DNA of 7,969 nucleotides from Prevotellaceae bacterium UBA1787 (GTDB lineage: Bacteria; Bacteroidota; Bacteroidia; Bacteroidales; Bacteroidaceae): NCBI GenBank assembly GCA_002315195.1, contig DCGD01000036.1, forward strand, positions 1 to 7,969. Reading direction: 5' to 3'. The translations under genes and the position numbers were made by a program. The stretch's first letter is position 1. The number at the start of each line of letters is the position of its first letter. Under the pieces are notes generated by a model, which made no database searches, was not told where the DNA came from, and worked only from the letters and a program-made list of their open reading frames with translations. Below are positions 6,881-7,969 of this stretch, in pieces.

Positions 6881-7180
6881 CACCAATCCTCTTTCCATTT
6901 TCAGCGGTTGTTTGTCTCCAATGATGAAAAAACAAGCCATACGATTTGTCTATACGATTTTGTGGTTTCTCCAGTTGTATTCGAAAGAAAGACGTTTGTT
7001 TTGGTTGAATCTCATCCCAACTTTTTGTTTGGGGCAATTCTTGTCAATGTCTGTTCTTGTTTCTGTTTTTGCATTGTTTACTTTGCAAAATCGGAAATCA
7101 TGAAATGGCGAGTTTGCATTTATACCGCTATTTATCAGTATTTTGAAGAAATTTGCAAAAAAACAATAAAAAAAAGATGA
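6836..7180. other. Intergenic AT-rich stretch with strong T skew; no secure gene
   Basis: Most of the gap between the mtaB promoter and the lipoprotein promoter shows no recognisable gene. The plus strand is markedly T-rich: by hand count 6961-7080 has 57 T, 20 A, 25 G and 18 C. It contains short direct repeats such as ATACGATTTGT (6939-6949) and ATACGATTTTGT (6952-6963). The only notable reading frame is an ATG at 6921 giving 60 codons to 7103. Its product starts MMKKQAIR and could form two hydrophobic segments separated by YSKERR, but T-rich DNA produces such ORFs by chance. No good plus-strand promoter was found for it. Confidence 0.5.
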
Positions 7181-7185
7181 TTTTT

Positions 7186-7218
7186 TTTGATGCGATATAA
7201 AAAAAGTCCGTACCTTTG
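7186..7218 (+). promoter_or_regulatory. Strong Bacteroidota-type promoter of the small lipoprotein gene
   Basis: TTTG (7186-7189), a 21-bp spacer and TACCTTTG (7211-7218) form a perfect match to the consensus TTTG-N19-21-TAnnTTTG. Homopolymer tracts lie upstream and in the spacer: A7 at 7157-7163, A8 at 7168-7175, T8 at 7181-7188 and A7 at 7199-7205. The first three are spaced about 12 bp centre to centre, close to helical phasing, so the DNA may be curved and act like an UP element. The transcript should start near 7225, giving a leader of about 42 nt. Confidence 0.8.
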
Positions 7219-7230
7219 CAGTGGTTTAAT

Positions 7231-7246
7231 AAACAATTGATTGTTT
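7231..7246 (+). promoter_or_regulatory. Perfect 16-bp palindrome in the lipoprotein leader
   Basis: AAACAATTGATTGTTT has two 7-bp arms (AAACAAT/ATTGTTT) around a TG centre, lying just after the predicted transcript start and ending 20 bp before the ATG. It could be an operator or a weak 5' hairpin that protects the mRNA. It is AT-rich, so it may also be chance. Confidence 0.3.
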
Positions 7247-7266
7247 TACAATTTAAAAGTAGAAAA

Positions 7267-7464
7267 ATGAAAAAGTTAGTTTTGATGTTTGTAGCTGTTG
7301 CAGCTCTCTCTTTCGCTTCTTGTGGAAACAAACCAGCTGAGGCTCCCGCTGAGGCAGAAGCTCCTGTTGAGGAAGTTGCTGAACCTGCTGAGGAAGACAC
7401 TACTTGCTGTGCTGACACTGCTGCTGCTGACACAGCTGCTGCCGAAGCTGCTCCTGAAGCTTAA
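7267..7464 (+). CDS. Small acidic Ala/Glu-rich lipoprotein
   Basis: This 65-residue product has a lipoprotein signal peptide: Lys2-Lys3, a hydrophobic stretch LVLMFVAVAALSF (4-16) and the lipobox-like FASC with lipidated Cys19. The mature part is only 47 residues of low complexity, rich in Ala, Glu, Pro and Thr, with 10 Glu and 3 Asp against one Lys. It also has an adjacent cysteine pair, Cys47-Cys48. Similar tiny lipoproteins are common in Bacteroides and Prevotella, with no known function. Of its 21 alanine codons 18 are GCT, unlike the GCC/GCG-rich neighbouring genes. Together with the consensus promoter and the terminator just downstream, this suggests a highly expressed monocistronic gene. 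The ATG at 7267 was chosen over an upstream in-frame TTG at 7216, because that TTG lies inside the promoter -7 box and would bury the signal peptide. Confidence 0.85.
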   Translation: MKKLVLMFVAVAALSFASCGNKPAEAPAEAEAPVEEVAEPAEEDTTCCADTAAADTAAAEAAPEA

Positions 7465-7487
7465 TTCACACTGGCTTACAGAGATTG

Positions 7488-7519
7488 AAACCTGCAGGTC
7501 CAAGACCTACAGGTTTTTT
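7488..7519 (+). terminator. Intrinsic terminator of the lipoprotein gene
   Basis: AAACCTGCAGGTC (7488-7500) pairs with GACCTACAGGTTT (7504-7516) around a CAA loop, 12 of 13 pairs matching, and runs into T6 at 7514-7519. It begins 23 bp after the lipoprotein stop. The opposite strand has no T-run after the stem, so it should work rightward only. Confidence 0.85.
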
Positions 7520-7534
7520 GTTTCTTATAATCGC

Positions 7535-7578
7535 AAAATAAAACTGATAGTGGTTGCCCATTACCAGTTTTATTTTTT
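7535..7578. terminator. Bidirectional terminator between convergent genes
   Basis: AAAATAAAACTG (7535-7546) pairs perfectly with CAGTTTTATTTT (7565-7576). The stem continues inward as TAGTGG (7548-7553) with CCATTA (7558-7563), including one G-T pair, after one A-C mismatch, closing on a TTGC loop. T-tracts occur on both exits, so it can stop the leftward ROK gene and back up the lipoprotein terminator. Confidence 0.75.
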
Positions 7579-7602
7579 ACCGATTTTGTTTTTTAACCCT
7601 TT

Positions 7603-7969
7603 TTACAATTCCCAAGCCAATGCGCTGGCGCCAAGAACAGCGGCTTCGGCATTCTTCAAACTGGAAACAAGCAGTTTGGCCTTGCCCTTGTATATGCTGA
7701 GAATGTTCTCTTCGTAACCTTTCTTGATGGGATCCATGATGAGCGCGCCGGCTTTTGTAAGTCCACCGAAGAAGACGAATGCTTCCGGACTGCAGAACAA
7801 GGCGAAATCCGCACAAGTCTGACCCAAAAGGTAACCGGTGAAATCGAAAATTTCCTTAGCCAAAGCATCACCCTTGCCGGCCGCAATGGCTACGTCAAGC
7901 GACGTGATGTTCTCAGGCTTGAGTTCGCGGAGCAAACTTGGACGGTCGGATTTCAGCATTTCGCGAGCG
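7603..7969 (-). CDS. ROK-family sugar kinase (glucokinase-like), C-terminal part only
   Basis: The reading frame is open to the right window edge, so only the last 121 residues are seen and the start lies outside. They match the C-terminal lobe of ROK kinases, cytoplasmic enzymes that phosphorylate glucose or related sugars. Visible features are DVAIAAGKGDALAKEIFDFTGYLLGQTCADFALF, then the FVFFGGLTKAG segment that contacts ATP, and the terminal helix with AAVLGASALAW. The N-terminal ATP loop and the zinc-binding CxCGxxGC motif that would confirm a ROK member are not in the window, and glucokinase cannot be told from a fructokinase, N-acetylhexosamine kinase or ROK regulator. An internal ATG at 7957-7959 is not the real start, because coding continues upstream (codons for Ala-Arg-Glu). 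It converges with the lipoprotein gene across two terminators. Confidence 0.85.
   Translation of the reverse strand, partial: AREMLKSDRPSLLRELKPENITSLDVAIAAGKGDALAKEIFDFTGYLLGQTCADFALFCSPEAFVFFGGLTKAGALIMDPIKKGYEENILSIYKGKAKLLVSSLKNAEAAVLGASALAWEL

Noticed and set aside
7128..7433. 101-codon minus-strand ORF across the lipoprotein gene and its promoter
   Set aside because: It is antisense to the lipoprotein and its Ser/Ala-rich start mirrors the GCT-rich codons of that gene; it also crosses a consensus promoter.
1..7969. Search for mobile elements, CRISPR arrays, phage genes, toxin-antitoxin or defence modules
   Set aside because: No transposase, integrase, regularly spaced repeats, terminal inverted repeats or defence-type domains were seen; the tRNA gene at the edge shows no adjacent integration signature within the window.

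Overview
The window looks like chromosomal core sequence from a member of Bacteroidota, most likely order Bacteroidales and close to Prevotella. This rests on three things: promoters of the TTTG-N19-21-TAnnTTTG type, genes without Shine-Dalgarno sequences, and protein families and gene order typical of that group (a DUF3109 protein, MtaB, a Bacteroidales-style S41 protease, and a small Ala/Glu-rich lipoprotein). No integrase, transposase, CRISPR array, phage gene or toxin-antitoxin pair is visible. I see no convincing novel multi-gene system.

Left part (1-4134): a tRNA-Asn(GUU) gene runs off the left edge on the minus strand. It is divergent from a rightward cluster of a PfkB-family sugar/nucleoside kinase, a secreted S41 PDZ protease, uracil-DNA glycosylase (ung) and a cysteine-rich DUF3109 protein. 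The tRNA and kinase promoters appear to be interleaved in the same 38 bp. The protease and ung overlap by ATGA, and ung and the DUF3109 gene are 6 bp apart, so the last three are probably co-transcribed.

Middle part (4135-6830): a leftward pair, mtaB (a tRNA ms2t6A37 methylthiotransferase) followed by a family 2 glycosyltransferase, linked by a TAATG stop/start overlap. A Bacteroidota-type promoter lies about 240 bp upstream of mtaB. The leader between them holds a 65-codon ORF of uncertain status.

Right part (6830-7969): an AT-rich, strongly T-skewed intergenic stretch of about 350 bp has no secure gene. It is followed by a very good promoter with phased A/T tracts that drives a 65-residue acidic lipoprotein with highly biased codons. 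Two hairpin terminators separate this gene from the 3' end of a leftward ROK-family kinase, which is cut by the window edge.

The genes are mostly independent housekeeping functions: translation and tRNA modification, base-excision repair, envelope proteolysis, glycan synthesis and sugar phosphorylation. The most useful follow-ups are the interleaved divergent promoters, the mtaB leader ORF, the T-skewed gap and the apparently highly expressed lipoprotein.
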